A DNA stretch of 30,018 nucleotides from Zoogloeaceae bacterium (lineage in GTDB: Bacteria; Pseudomonadota; Gammaproteobacteria; Burkholderiales; Rhodocyclaceae), in NCBI GenBank assembly GCA_031259605.1, contig JAIRLE010000179.1, positions 1 to 30,018 on the forward strand. Reading direction: 5' to 3'. Made by a program: the position numbers and the translations under genes. Numbering within the stretch: the first letter of the stretch is position 1; every line of letters begins with the position of its first letter. Below the pieces are notes generated by a model. That model saw nothing but the letters and a program-made list of their open reading frames with translations, was not told where the DNA came from and ran no database searches. Shown here in pieces: positions 15,911 to 24,176 of this stretch.

Positions 15911-16193
15911 TCCTGAAATCATGGCCGCAACCCATTCAGGAAAACCCGCCGCCTGCCTGGCGCTTTTCCCATCCCATCCTGTCCGCCCTGCCGCTCTGTC
16001 TGGAACATCTGCTCATGGTTTCGGATTGTCGTGGGAAGCGCTTGATTTTCCTTCTCCCCTTTTCAAAAGGAGAAGGCGCCCGGAGGGCGGACAAGCCGGG
16101 CGGCTCACCCCGGAAAGCGCGGTTCATCCCCCCTCCCGGCGGCAAAGCGCCACCCTCTCCTGATTTCCGCTCCCCGATCCCTGCCCCGACGCC
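15911..16193. other. Intergenic stretch after gatA with palindromic repeat-like DNA
   Basis: There is no credible gene in these 283 bp. From about 16050 to 16145 the DNA is built of short inverted segments: CCTTCT/AGAAGG around CCTTTT/AAAAGG at 16050-16076, then GC-rich runs CCCGGAGGGCGG and CCTCCCGGCGGC. It resembles the extragenic palindromic arrays common in this class. No T-run follows the hairpins, so a gatA terminator is not evident. The start of GatB could not be found in any frame. Confidence 0.5.
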
Positions 16194-18545
16194 TCAGAAG
16201 CGGTAATTCACCTTGACCGCGCCGGAAGCGCCGTCGCGTTGGCCGCCGTAGGCTTGCAGGCCGGCTTCCAGGCTCAAGGGGCTGTTGCTGGCGGGCTTGA
16301 GGGTGAAGCCGATTTCGGCGATGCCGGTGTTGCCCTTCAGTTCGGGGGCGTCAATCCGGTAGCCGTTTATCGTGGCGTCGATCTTGCCGTCGAACTCGCG
16401 TTCCCAGGCGGCTCCGGCGTAGAAGTTCGCGCGTTCGTTCATCGCGGTCGAGAATCTCGCGCCGATGCGCAGGCGTTCGGAATCGGCGGCGTCGAAGCGG
16501 ATCCGGTGACCAGTGGAAAGGGTGGCGCTATCGCCGTCCTGACGGGTCCACAGGTACTGGGCGTTGACATCCAGGGTGTTCTTGCCGGAAAGCTGCCAGA
16601 GGTAGCCCAATCCCGCGTGCAGGCTGGTGTACAGGCTCTCGCTTTCGTATTTGCTCCGTCTGCCGTTCAAGACGGCGGAGAAGTCGTTTTCCACCCGTCC
16701 GGCGCGCAGCGATCCGTCGAGGTAGAAGTTGCCGGCAAAATCGAAGCGTCCGAGGATGCCCGCGCCGTAGTAACGGGCGTCGCCGTCGCCCTTGACGGTG
16801 GAATTGGCAAAGCTGTTCCTGGTGTCGTAATCGCCGTCGCCGCCTTCGAAGAATGCGCCCAGGGTGAAGTTTCCGGCGCTGCCGGAACCTCCCGCGCCCA
16901 ACCCGGCGAGGAGGTGATAGCCCTTGACGTCGACGTGCGAGCCGGTGTCATGACGGGAGGAACCCCATTCCAGCGCGCCAAAGCCGCGCAGTCCGCCGGG
17001 GGCGTCCCGGCCCTGGAGCTGTTGCAGGGCGGTGACGCCCTGCCGCGCCGCCAGGTCGCCCGCCTGGGCGACGAAAGCCAGGCCGCCCGCGTAGCCTTCG
17101 GAGAGCGCCTTGGTGGAAGCGTTCGCGCCAAGCGAGGTGACGGAAAAGTCCAGTTGCGTGGCCGTGGCCGCAAGCGTTCCCTTGATGTCGATGACGCCGT
17201 CGGATAGGGTGGCGCTGTCGGTGGCGGTATTGATGCCGCTGGCGGAAAGGCTTGTGCTTGCCTTGATCAGCGTGACCGTATCGCCCGCGTTCAAGGCCGT
17301 ATGCGCGCCGTCGATGCCGACGTTGATCCGGCTGTTGTCGATATTGGCGGTGACGACTTCCAATACTGTCCCGCCGTTTGTCAGCGTTCCGGGCAGGTAG
17401 AAGTTATAGGACGCGAAATTGCCGATGGTGACGGCTTTCCCTGTCCAGCCCTTCAGGTTCAGGGTGTTGCCGGCGATGTAATCGCCGCCGCCGACGCCAA
17501 TGCCACCGTACAAACTGGCGGCATCGAGATTGGCGCTGCCGCTCAGGTTGATGATGTTGTTGTTGGCGTTGCCGCTGCCGGAAGTCGTAATCCGGCCGCC
17601 CGACACATCCGCATTGAACGTGCCGCCGGAGAGGTTGAGGATGTTGCCGCTGGCGGTGCCGCTGGCGCTGCTGCTGCTGCCTCCGGATACTCTTTGAGCG
17701 AACGCGCCGCCCCTGATGTTGAGGATATTGGCATTGGCGTTGCCTGCGGCCTGTCCGCCGTAGACGGCACCGCCAAACGTGCCGCCGACAATTTCCACGG
17801 TATTGTCCGTGGCGTTGGCGTTATGCGCAACCCCGCCAACGATGCTCTGCAATGTGCCGCCGGTGACGATCACTGTATTCCTGTACGCGTCGCCATCTTG
17901 CGACACGCCGCCGTGGACTGCGCCGCTGACCGTGCCGCCCGTGATGGTTGCCGTGTTCTTCTGGACGATCGCGCTTGAACTCGAATCCGCCCATCCGCCG
18001 CCGACATCCCCGGATACCGCGCCGCCATTCACTTCCACGTCATTGTCATGGATGCTGCCCGAACCCTGCCCGATGCCGCCGATGAGATCATGTCCGACGC
18101 TTCCGCCGTTCAATATGGCGTGGTTGTCATGGGTTTCGCCATTCGTGGCATTGGCGCCGCCGACGACCTTGCCGGTAATGACGGTAGCGCCTTCGACGAT
18201 AACGCGGTTGTCGTGTACGATGACGGTGCCGCCGCCTATTCCGCCGCCGCCCGCCACGCTTGATGAGGAGGTGCTGCCGCCATCGTTCCAGCCGTCGATC
18301 GTCACCGTATTGCCGTTGGAATCGTAGCTGCCTGAAAAGCCATTGATGCCCGGCGCGACGGTGTGGTTCGCGCCCCCCACCAACAAGTCGCTGGTAGTAT
18401 ATGTATCGCCGCTGTCCGGGCCACCGCTGGTAATGTTGACCGTGGCATTATCCGCCCCCGCCGCCATCGGCAGGGAAATGGCGAGGGCCGCCAGCGCGAC
18501 TTGGACGGCTGCGAATGTCTTGCGTTGGGGAAGAAGGGAAGGCAT
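16194..18545 (-). CDS. Autotransporter (type Va) with glycine-rich beta-helix repeats
   Basis: A 783-residue type V secretion protein. A Sec signal peptide (about residues 1-30, QVALAALAISLPMAAGA) is followed by a passenger with nine to ten repeats of 25-29 residues (about 111-366), each reading roughly N-x-V-x-I-x-GG-T/A-V/F-x-x-x-V-x-GG, a parallel beta-helix pattern. A linker rich in Thr/Ala follows, and then the translocator barrel (about 520-783, starting LRGFGALEWGSS) ending in the sorting signal VNYRF. It should be inserted in the outer membrane with the passenger exposed; the ligand or function of the passenger is unknown. The ATG at 18545 has GGAGA just upstream; a longer frame to 19088 overlies the regulator and is rejected. 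It sits where gatB would be expected, divergent from a helix-turn-helix gene. Confidence 0.92.
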   Translation of the reverse strand: MPSLLPQRKTFAAVQVALAALAISLPMAAGADNATVNITSGGPDSGDTYTTSDLLVGGANHTVAPGINGFSGSYDSNGNTVTIDGWNDGGSTSSSSVAGGGGIGGGTVIVHDNRVIVEGATVITGKVVGGANATNGETHDNHAILNGGSVGHDLIGGIGQGSGSIHDNDVEVNGGAVSGDVGGGWADSSSSAIVQKNTATITGGTVSGAVHGGVSQDGDAYRNTVIVTGGTLQSIVGGVAHNANATDNTVEIVGGTFGGAVYGGQAAGNANANILNIRGGAFAQRVSGGSSSSASGTASGNILNLSGGTFNADVSGGRITTSGSGNANNNIINLSGSANLDAASLYGGIGVGGGDYIAGNTLNLKGWTGKAVTIGNFASYNFYLPGTLTNGGTVLEVVTANIDNSRINVGIDGAHTALNAGDTVTLIKASTSLSASGINTATDSATLSDGVIDIKGTLAATATQLDFSVTSLGANASTKALSEGYAGGLAFVAQAGDLAARQGVTALQQLQGRDAPGGLRGFGALEWGSSRHDTGSHVDVKGYHLLAGLGAGGSGSAGNFTLGAFFEGGDGDYDTRNSFANSTVKGDGDARYYGAGILGRFDFAGNFYLDGSLRAGRVENDFSAVLNGRRSKYESESLYTSLHAGLGYLWQLSGKNTLDVNAQYLWTRQDGDSATLSTGHRIRFDAADSERLRIGARFSTAMNERANFYAGAAWEREFDGKIDATINGYRIDAPELKGNTGIAEIGFTLKPASNSPLSLEAGLQAYGGQRDGASGAVKVNYRF
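17448..18215 (-). repeat. Coding region for the beta-helix repeats of the autotransporter passenger
   Basis: Residues 111-366 of the autotransporter are nine full repeats and a partial tenth, each starting near an Asn (HDN, HDN, HDN, QKN, YRN, TDN, NAN, SGN, NNN) and containing two Gly-Gly turns about 12 residues apart. The repeats have diverged in DNA sequence, so they are probably old rather than recently amplified. Confidence 0.75.
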
Positions 18546-18648
18546 GAAAAATCTCCAGAAGGATTGAAAAGGCGGGAAGACAGGAACGCTTGTGTGTGGA
18601 GCCGTCCGGCAAGATACCGAAACCTGGACGTGACGAATGCTCCACTGG

Positions 18649-18684
18649 TAAAAAAACAACATGGAATTTACTAAAAAAACAACA
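18649..18684. promoter_or_regulatory. Two identical 13-bp direct repeats in the autotransporter/regulator divergent promoter region
   Basis: TAAAAAAACAACA occurs at 18649-18661 and again at 18672-18684, 23 bp apart start to start (about two helical turns). A degenerate third copy, GGAAACAACAAAA, is at 18699-18711. They lie in the AT-rich 204-bp gap between the divergent autotransporter and HTH genes, the expected place for an operator. Binding by the neighbouring HTH protein is an inference. Confidence 0.5.
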
Positions 18685-18749
18685 ATAAATCTACGGGCGG
18701 AAACAACAAAAAGGGGATTTTTTTCTCCAGAAAATTTAACTTTCTGTTC

Positions 18750-19184
18750 ATGGACAACAAAAGAGAGTTCAGCGCGCGCCTGAAAGAAGCCATGAAAGAA
18801 GCGGGCTATCCGGCGCGTCCGATCGTCCTGGAACGGGAATTCAACCTGCGCTACTGGGGCAACCCGGTTTCCGTGCAGGCAGTGACCCGCTGGCTGAAGG
18901 GCGAGGCCATCCCCGCTCAGGACAAGTTGCAACTGCTCGCCGAGTGGCTGCAAGTGGAACCGCAAGTCCTGCGCTTCGGCGGCGACGCCATACGCTCCAT
19001 CCGGGAAAGGAAGAAACGCTGGGACGAGGCCGTCTCCGGCCCGGAACGCGAAGTGCTCGAGACCTTCCTCACCCTCTCCGCCGAACACCGGAAAGTAGCC
19101 CGAACCATCATCCTGGCCCTGGCGGACAGGGATCGGGCGCTGGGCAATGGAAACCAGGGCATCGGGAGCGCCGCGCGCCCGTAA
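18750..19184 (+). CDS. Small helix-turn-helix (XRE-like) transcriptional regulator
   Basis: A 144-residue protein whose first 75 residues look like an XRE/phage-repressor-type DNA-binding domain: EFSARLKEAMKEAG, then VSVQAVTRWLKGEAIPAQDKLQLLAEWLQVEP, in which VSVQAVTRWLKG would be the turn and recognition helix. The rest (about 85-130, GPEREVLETFLTLSAEHRKVARTIILALAD) is helical and could mediate dimerisation. It is divergent from the autotransporter gene with shared upstream direct repeats, so local control of that gene is the simplest guess. The ATG at 18750 has only a weak ribosome-binding site. Its stop codon is overlapped by an 11-bp inverted repeat. The family is supported by motif only. 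Confidence 0.75.
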   Translation: MDNKREFSARLKEAMKEAGYPARPIVLEREFNLRYWGNPVSVQAVTRWLKGEAIPAQDKLQLLAEWLQVEPQVLRFGGDAIRSIRERKKRWDEAVSGPEREVLETFLTLSAEHRKVARTIILALADRDRALGNGNQGIGSAARP

Positions 19185-19266
19185 GAAGCTGTTTCAAAAA
19201 TTGAAAGCGGCGGAAGAATGGATGCGACGCTTGAACGCCTCTCAAGGTATTTTCAAAACAGCTTCT
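19184..19266. repeat. 83-bp element bounded by 11-bp inverted repeats (MITE-like)
   Basis: AGAAGCTGTTT at 19184-19194 is repeated in inverted form at 19256-19266. Similarity continues inward imperfectly (CAAAAATT versus TGAAAATA). Just inside the left end is a second palindrome, TTTCAA-AAA-TTGAAA (19192-19206). The left arm overlaps the last base of the regulator stop codon. Small size, terminal inverted repeats and an intergenic position suggest a miniature transposable element; no target duplication was recognised. It has no T-run and so is not an ordinary terminator. Confidence 0.5.
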
Positions 19267-19279
19267 GAAAACGCGCCAA

Positions 19280-20020
19280 TCAGCGACCGGTGAATCTGGG
19301 CGCGCGCTTGGCTTGAAACGCCTCGATGCCTTCCGCGAAGTCCTCCGAAGCGTTGATGCCGTCCAGGATACGGGCGCGGGCGATGCCGGCGGCCTCGGTC
19401 GGCCCCCTGGGAATGACTTCGCCGACGAAATCCTTCAGGAGCGCGAGCACGCGCGGCGCGTTGTCGGCGATCTTCCTCGCCAGTTCGCGCGCCGCTTCGA
19501 GCTGCTGCCCGACCGGAACGACCCGGTTGATCAACCCGACCTCATAGGCGCGCCGGGCGTCGATGGGATCGCCAGTGAGCAGCAGTTCCATCGCCACCTT
19601 GTGGGGAATGCGCGCGGCGAGCGAGGCCACCAGTCCGCCAGCATAACCCACCTTGGCTTCCGGATAGATGAAACGGGTGTTCTCGGCGGCGACGGCGAGA
19701 TCGGCCATCTGTACGAAAATGAGGCCGCCGCCGATCACCACGCCGGCAACCGCGGCGATGACGGGCTTGTGAACAGGCACGCCGACGCCGGGGATCGCGC
19801 GGAACAGGTCGTGCGGGATATCCCTGAGATCGGCCCCGGCGCTGAACGCCTTATCGCCCGCGCTGGTGATGATCGCCACTTTGTCGTCGCCAGCCTCGAA
19901 GCGTTGCCAGGCGTCATGCAACTGGTCGATGACCGCGCGGGTAAGGGTGTTGTGCTTCTCGGGGCGATGGATGGCGATCTCGGCAATGCCGTCGCGGGAT
20001 ACATGGAGGACTTCGGGCAT
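19280..20020 (-). CDS. Enoyl-CoA hydratase/isomerase (crotonase) family protein
   Basis: A 246-residue crotonase-fold protein. The oxyanion-hole segment AFSAGADLRDI (58-68) and the IGGGL turn (96-100) are clear, and the C-terminal FAEGIEAFQAKRAPRFTGR is the usual ending. Of the two catalytic glutamates of mitochondrial enoyl-CoA hydratase, the second is present (E121 in YPEAKVG), but the first, which should follow GGGx, is replaced by isoleucine (I101 in GGGLIF). Simple hydration of enoyl-CoA is therefore doubtful; isomerase, hydrolase or another crotonase activity is possible. The ATG at 20020 has AGGAA upstream. The frame extends to 20128 without family similarity. It appears monocistronic, and the context gives no pathway. 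Confidence 0.88.
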   Translation of the reverse strand: MPEVLHVSRDGIAEIAIHRPEKHNTLTRAVIDQLHDAWQRFEAGDDKVAIITSAGDKAFSAGADLRDIPHDLFRAIPGVGVPVHKPVIAAVAGVVIGGGLIFVQMADLAVAAENTRFIYPEAKVGYAGGLVASLAARIPHKVAMELLLTGDPIDARRAYEVGLINRVVPVGQQLEAARELARKIADNAPRVLALLKDFVGEVIPRGPTEAAGIARARILDGINASEDFAEGIEAFQAKRAPRFTGR

Positions 20021-20176
20021 GAGGATTCCTTTCGGCTTTTTCAGGGATGTGGGCGGTTGCGCCATTTGCGTTTCTGATCCGCCTCCGGCGCTTTCGCGGC
20101 GTATTATCCGCAAACGAGGAGGCTCCATTTAGACGCCTTTGCGCTATCCATATTCCCGCGTGGCCCATTCCATGCG

Positions 20177-20207
20177 TTCATCGTAAAACCGGCTCCGGTT
20201 TGAAACC
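20177..20207 (+). repeat. 31-bp dispersed repeat, copy C2
   Basis: This is the second copy of the repeat at 12774-12804 (28 of 31 positions identical, same orientation). Its TTGAAA (20200-20205) lines up as a -35 box for the -10 box TAGAAT ahead of hrpA. Confidence 0.7.
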
Positions 20208-20229
20208 CCTTCCCTGCTCGCCGTAGAAT
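20200..20229 (+). promoter_or_regulatory. Probable promoter of hrpA
   Basis: TTGAAA (20200-20205) and TAGAAT (20224-20229) are separated by 18 bp, 35 bases before the hrpA start codon. The -35 box is inside dispersed repeat C2. Confidence 0.5.
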
Positions 20230-20264
20230 CTCCGTTTGTTTTTCGGAAATCCCGGACATTTTTC

Positions 20265-23200
20265 ATGCCTTCCCAACCGCCAGGCGCAGCCGCGCTTTCG
20301 TTCGCCGATTGCCTCGCCCGCGACCGCCCGCGCCTTCTGGCGCTATGGCGGGAAGGCAGACAGGCGGCGGCGTTTTCCGGGTTGCTGGTGCAGTCGCGCG
20401 CGGCACATGCGGCGCGCCGGAAGGCGCTGCCGCATCCGGAATTCGCGGACGATCTGCCGGTACATGCAAAGCGCGGCGAGATCGCGGATTTGATCGCCAG
20501 GCATCCGGTGGTCATCGTCTGCGGCGAGACGGGTTCCGGCAAGACGACGCAGTTGCCGAAGATTTGCCTTGAACTGGGGCGCGGCGCGGCGGGATTGATC
20601 GGGCATACGCAGCCCCGGCGGCTGGCGGCGCGTTCGGTGGCCTCGAGACTGGCGCAGGAATTGCAGACGCAGGTGGGCGCGGGCGTCGGCCTGAAGATTC
20701 GCTTTCATGACAGGACTTCGCCGGAGAGCTGGATCAAGCTGATGACGGACGGCATCCTGCTGGCGGAAACCCAGGGCGATCCGTTGCTGACCGCCTACGA
20801 CACCATCATCATCGACGAAGCGCATGAGCGCAGTCTCAACATCGATTTCCTGTTGGGCTACCTGAAGGAAATCCTGCCGCGCCGTCCCGATTTGAAGCTC
20901 ATCGTCACCTCCGCCACCATCGACGCGGAACGCTTTGCCCGTCATTTCGGCGGCGGCGACGCCCCCGCGCCGGTCATCGAGGTTTCGGGCCGCCTGTATC
21001 CGGTGGACGTGCGCTATCGTCCCGTCGATGCCGGGAAAGACGATGACGAGCGCGATCGGTACGCCGCCATTGCCGACGCCTGCGACGAACTGGCGCGCCT
21101 GGGCGATGGCGACATCCTGGTCTTTCTGCCGGGCGAGCGGGAAATCCGCGAGGCGGCAAAGGCGCTGCGCAAGCGCCATTTTTCACTGCCCGCGGGAAAA
21201 CACGCGGAAATCCTGCCGCTTTTTTCCCGCCTTTCCGCCGCCGAGCAGGATCGTATTTTTCGTTCTTCGGGGACGCGGCGCATCGTGCTGTCCACCAATG
21301 TGGCGGAAACCTCGCTCACCGTGCCCGGCATTCGCTACGTGGTGGATACGGGGCTTGCGCGGGTAAAACGCTATTCCTGGCGCAACAAGGTCGAGCAGTT
21401 GCGGGTGGAAAAAATCAGCCAGGCGGCGGCGCGGCAGCGGGCCGGACGTTGCGGGCGAGTGGCGGCGGGCGTGTGCGTGCGCCTTTACGACGAAGCGGAT
21501 TTCCTGGCGCGCCCGGCCTTTACCGACCCGGAAATCCTGCGCGCCTCGCTGGCGGGCGTCATCTTGCGCATGAAATCCCTGCGCTTGACCGAGGTGGCGC
21601 AATTCCCCTTTCTGGAAGCGCCAAAAGAGGCCGCCATCAACGATGGCTACAGCCTGCTGCGCGAACTGGGCGCGCTGGATGAGCATCGGAATCTGACCGA
21701 AACGGGCGGGATGCTGGCAAGACTGCCGCTCGACCCGCGCATCGCCCGTATGCTGATGGCGGCAAAGGAAGGCGGCTGTCTTGCGGAAATGCTCGTCATC
21801 GCCGCCGCGCTTTCCACGCAGGACCCGCGCGAACGCCCGCAAGACAAACAACAGGCGGCGGATGAAGCGCATCGGCGCATCCTCTTTCCGGCGGGCAAGG
21901 CGGAACAATCGGAATTCCTGGGCTGGCTCAGGCTCTGGGCGTGGTATGCGCAGGAAATCGAACACAAGAAATCCAACAAGAAATTGATCGAGCGCTGTCA
22001 CGCGCATTTTCTTTCCTACTTGCGCCTGCGCGAATGGCGGGAAACACACAGCCAGTTGCGCGCGCTGACTGCGGAAATGGGCTGGCGGGAAAACGAACTG
22101 CCCGCCGGCTACCCGGTCATCCACAAGGCGCTGCTCGCCGGATTGCTCGGCAACCTGGGGCGCAAGGCGGATGAGGGCGGATATTATCTGGGCGCGCGCG
22201 GCATCCGCTTTCTGCCGCATCCGGCCTCCTTCCTCCACAAACGCGCGGGCAAGTGGATACTGGCGGCGGAAATTACCGAAACCACCCGGCTCTATGGACG
22301 CTGCATCGCCAATATCGAGGCAGAGTGGCTGGAAGAAGTCGGCGCGCATCTCATCAAAAAAAGCTGTTTCGACCCGCATTGGGAAAAGAAGGCCATGCAG
22401 GTCGCCGCCTGGGAGCGCGTCACGCTCCATGGCGTAGTCATCCATCCCAAACGCCGGGTGCATTACGGCCCCATGTGTCCCGCGGAAGGGCGGGAAATTT
22501 TCATTCGTCAGGCATTGGTCGGCGGCGAGGTGGAAGAAAGCCATGCCCGTCGTTGGGATTTCTGGCGGCACAACCGGAAGCTCGTCCGCGACATCGAACA
22601 ACTGGAACACAAACAGCGGCGGCAGGATGTGCTGGTGGATGACGAGCCGATCTTCGCCTTCTATGACAAATTGATTCCCGAGGGCATACACAACGGCGCG
22701 AGCTTCGACTACTGGCGCAAGGAAGCGGAGCGGGAAAATCCCCGGCTCCTCTACCTGCAACGCAACGATCTGATGCGCCATCAGGCGGCGGGCGTCACCA
22801 CCCTGGCCTTTCCGCGGCGGCTTCTGCTGGCGGGCGTCGAGTATCCGCTTGCCTACCATTTCGAACCGGGCAGTCCCAGGGACGGCGTGACGCTTACCGT
22901 GCCGCTCGCGCATTTGAACCCATTGTCCGCTTCCCGCCTGGAATGGCTGGTGCCGGGACTGCTGAAGGAGAAGCTCATCGCTCTCATCAAGACACTGCCG
23001 CAGAAAATCCGCGCCAGGCTCGTTCCCGTTCCGGAGTTCGTGGAAAGTTTCATCGCCTCGATCCATGAGGATGAACAACGCATGGGAATGGGCATTCTTC
23101 CGCCGCTCATCGACTTCATCCGCACGGAGCGCGGCCTGACGCCCGACGCCTTCCGCCTGGACGCCCTGCCTGCTCATTTTTTCATGAACTACAAACTGGT

Positions 23201-24176
23201 CGACGCGCACGGCAGACAACTGGACATGCGCCGCGACCTGGGCGAACTGAAGGCGCAATGGGGGAGCGAAGCCCGCCAGACCTTTGCGGAACTGCATGCA
23301 ACGCCTTCCGCCTACAGCGGACTGACCGGCTGGACCTTCGGCGAATTGCCGGAATTGCTGGAAATTCCCTCCGGCAAGGGGCGCGTCATCGGCTATCCGG
23401 CGCTCATGGACGACGGCGATTCCGTCCGCCTCCAGGTTTTCGACGACCCGGAAGAAGCCCGCCGCCGCCATGCCTTTGGCCTCACGCGCCTCTTCATGCT
23501 GCAACTTGCCGAACAACGCAAATCCCTGGAAAAAAACCTGCCCGATTTTTCCCGCATGGCGATGCAATACATGCGCCTGGGCACGGCGGACGAACTCAAG
23601 ACGCAACTCCTGTCCCTGGTTTTCACCCGCGCCTGCCTGGGAGAAAAAAGCGACGCCTGGCCGCGCAACGCCGCCGAGTTTCAATCTCGCGTTGCGGCGG
23701 CGCGTCCCCGCATCGGCCTGCTGGCACAGGAAATCACCCGCCTGGTCAGCCAGATACTCGAAAAATGGCAAACGCTCGACAAGAAACTCTCCGCCTGCAA
23801 GGGCTGGCCTGCCGCCGTTGCCGACATCGAAGCGCAGATTGAACGCCTGATGACGAAAACCTTCATCGCCGACACGCCTTTTGCGCGCCTGCAACATTTC
23901 CCGCGCTATCTGCGCGCCATAGAACTGCGGCTCGACAAGCTCAAGACCGACCCTGCCCGCGACGCCCGCCTGCTGGCTGAATACCAGCCCCTATGGGCGC
24001 AATGCGAGCGCCGCGTCCGGCAACTCGCCCGCCAGAATCGCCAGGACAGCAAACTGGAACAATTCCGCTGGCTGCTGGAAGAACTGCGCGTGAGCCTGTT
24101 CGCCCAGGAACTCAAGACCCCCGCGCCGGTATCGGTAAAAAGATTGCAGAAGATGTGGGAGGCAGGGGACAGATGA
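20265..24176 (+). CDS. hrpA: ATP-dependent RNA helicase HrpA
   Basis: A 1303-residue DEAH-box helicase of the HrpA type, the family's normal size. The motor core carries Walker A G87-E-T-G-S-G-K-T-T95, the DEAH box D184-E-A-H187 (IIDEAHERS), motif III S216-A-T218 and the motif VI region QRAGRCGRV. Winged-helix/ratchet and OB-fold regions follow, and then a long C-terminal HrpA-specific region. In Escherichia coli HrpA resolves stalled ribosomes by acting on mRNA; the same role is inferred here. The ATG at 20265 is the first in the frame and follows a plausible promoter; its ribosome-binding site is weak. The last codons and stop fall in a short purine-rich repeat (GGGGACAGATGACGG). Only 19 bp separate it from the convergent GGDEF gene. 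Confidence 0.97.
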   Translation: MPSQPPGAAALSFADCLARDRPRLLALWREGRQAAAFSGLLVQSRAAHAARRKALPHPEFADDLPVHAKRGEIADLIARHPVVIVCGETGSGKTTQLPKICLELGRGAAGLIGHTQPRRLAARSVASRLAQELQTQVGAGVGLKIRFHDRTSPESWIKLMTDGILLAETQGDPLLTAYDTIIIDEAHERSLNIDFLLGYLKEILPRRPDLKLIVTSATIDAERFARHFGGGDAPAPVIEVSGRLYPVDVRYRPVDAGKDDDERDRYAAIADACDELARLGDGDILVFLPGEREIREAAKALRKRHFSLPAGKHAEILPLFSRLSAAEQDRIFRSSGTRRIVLSTNVAETSLTVPGIRYVVDTGLARVKRYSWRNKVEQLRVEKISQAAARQRAGRCGRVAAGVCVRLYDEADFLARPAFTDPEILRASLAGVILRMKSLRLTEVAQFPFLEAPKEAAINDGYSLLRELGALDEHRNLTETGGMLARLPLDPRIARMLMAAKEGGCLAEMLVIAAALSTQDPRERPQDKQQAADEAHRRILFPAGKAEQSEFLGWLRLWAWYAQEIEHKKSNKKLIERCHAHFLSYLRLREWRETHSQLRALTAEMGWRENELPAGYPVIHKALLAGLLGNLGRKADEGGYYLGARGIRFLPHPASFLHKRAGKWILAAEITETTRLYGRCIANIEAEWLEEVGAHLIKKSCFDPHWEKKAMQVAAWERVTLHGVVIHPKRRVHYGPMCPAEGREIFIRQALVGGEVEESHARRWDFWRHNRKLVRDIEQLEHKQRRQDVLVDDEPIFAFYDKLIPEGIHNGASFDYWRKEAERENPRLLYLQRNDLMRHQAAGVTTLAFPRRLLLAGVEYPLAYHFEPGSPRDGVTLTVPLAHLNPLSASRLEWLVPGLLKEKLIALIKTLPQKIRARLVPVPEFVESFIASIHEDEQRMGMGILPPLIDFIRTERGLTPDAFRLDALPAHFFMNYKLVDAHGRQLDMRRDLGELKAQWGSEARQTFAELHATPSAYSGLTGWTFGELPELLEIPSGKGRVIGYPALMDDGDSVRLQVFDDPEEARRRHAFGLTRLFMLQLAEQRKSLEKNLPDFSRMAMQYMRLGTADELKTQLLSLVFTRACLGEKSDAWPRNAAEFQSRVAAARPRIGLLAQEITRLVSQILEKWQTLDKKLSACKGWPAAVADIEAQIERLMTKTFIADTPFARLQHFPRYLRAIELRLDKLKTDPARDARLLAEYQPLWAQCERRVRQLARQNRQDSKLEQFRWLLEELRVSLFAQELKTPAPVSVKRLQKMWEAGDR

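Noticed and set aside
15911..16193. Short open frames after gatA considered as a gatB remnant or small protein
   Set aside because: The translations are Pro/Arg/Ser-rich with no GatB motifs and come from palindromic repeat DNA.
17448..18215. Regularly spaced repeats considered as a CRISPR or minisatellite array
   Set aside because: The regularity is at the protein level (beta-helix rungs); the DNA units are divergent, without identical repeats and unique spacers.
18546..19088. Extended N-terminus of the autotransporter frame
   Set aside because: The extension overlaps the whole divergent promoter region and most of the HTH gene. The ATG at 18545 has a ribosome-binding site and begins a signal peptide.
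21183..23897. Minus-strand open frame of about 900 codons opposite hrpA
   Set aside because: Shadow of hrpA: stop codons are rare in this frame because of high GC. It has no domain-like pattern and no ribosome-binding site.
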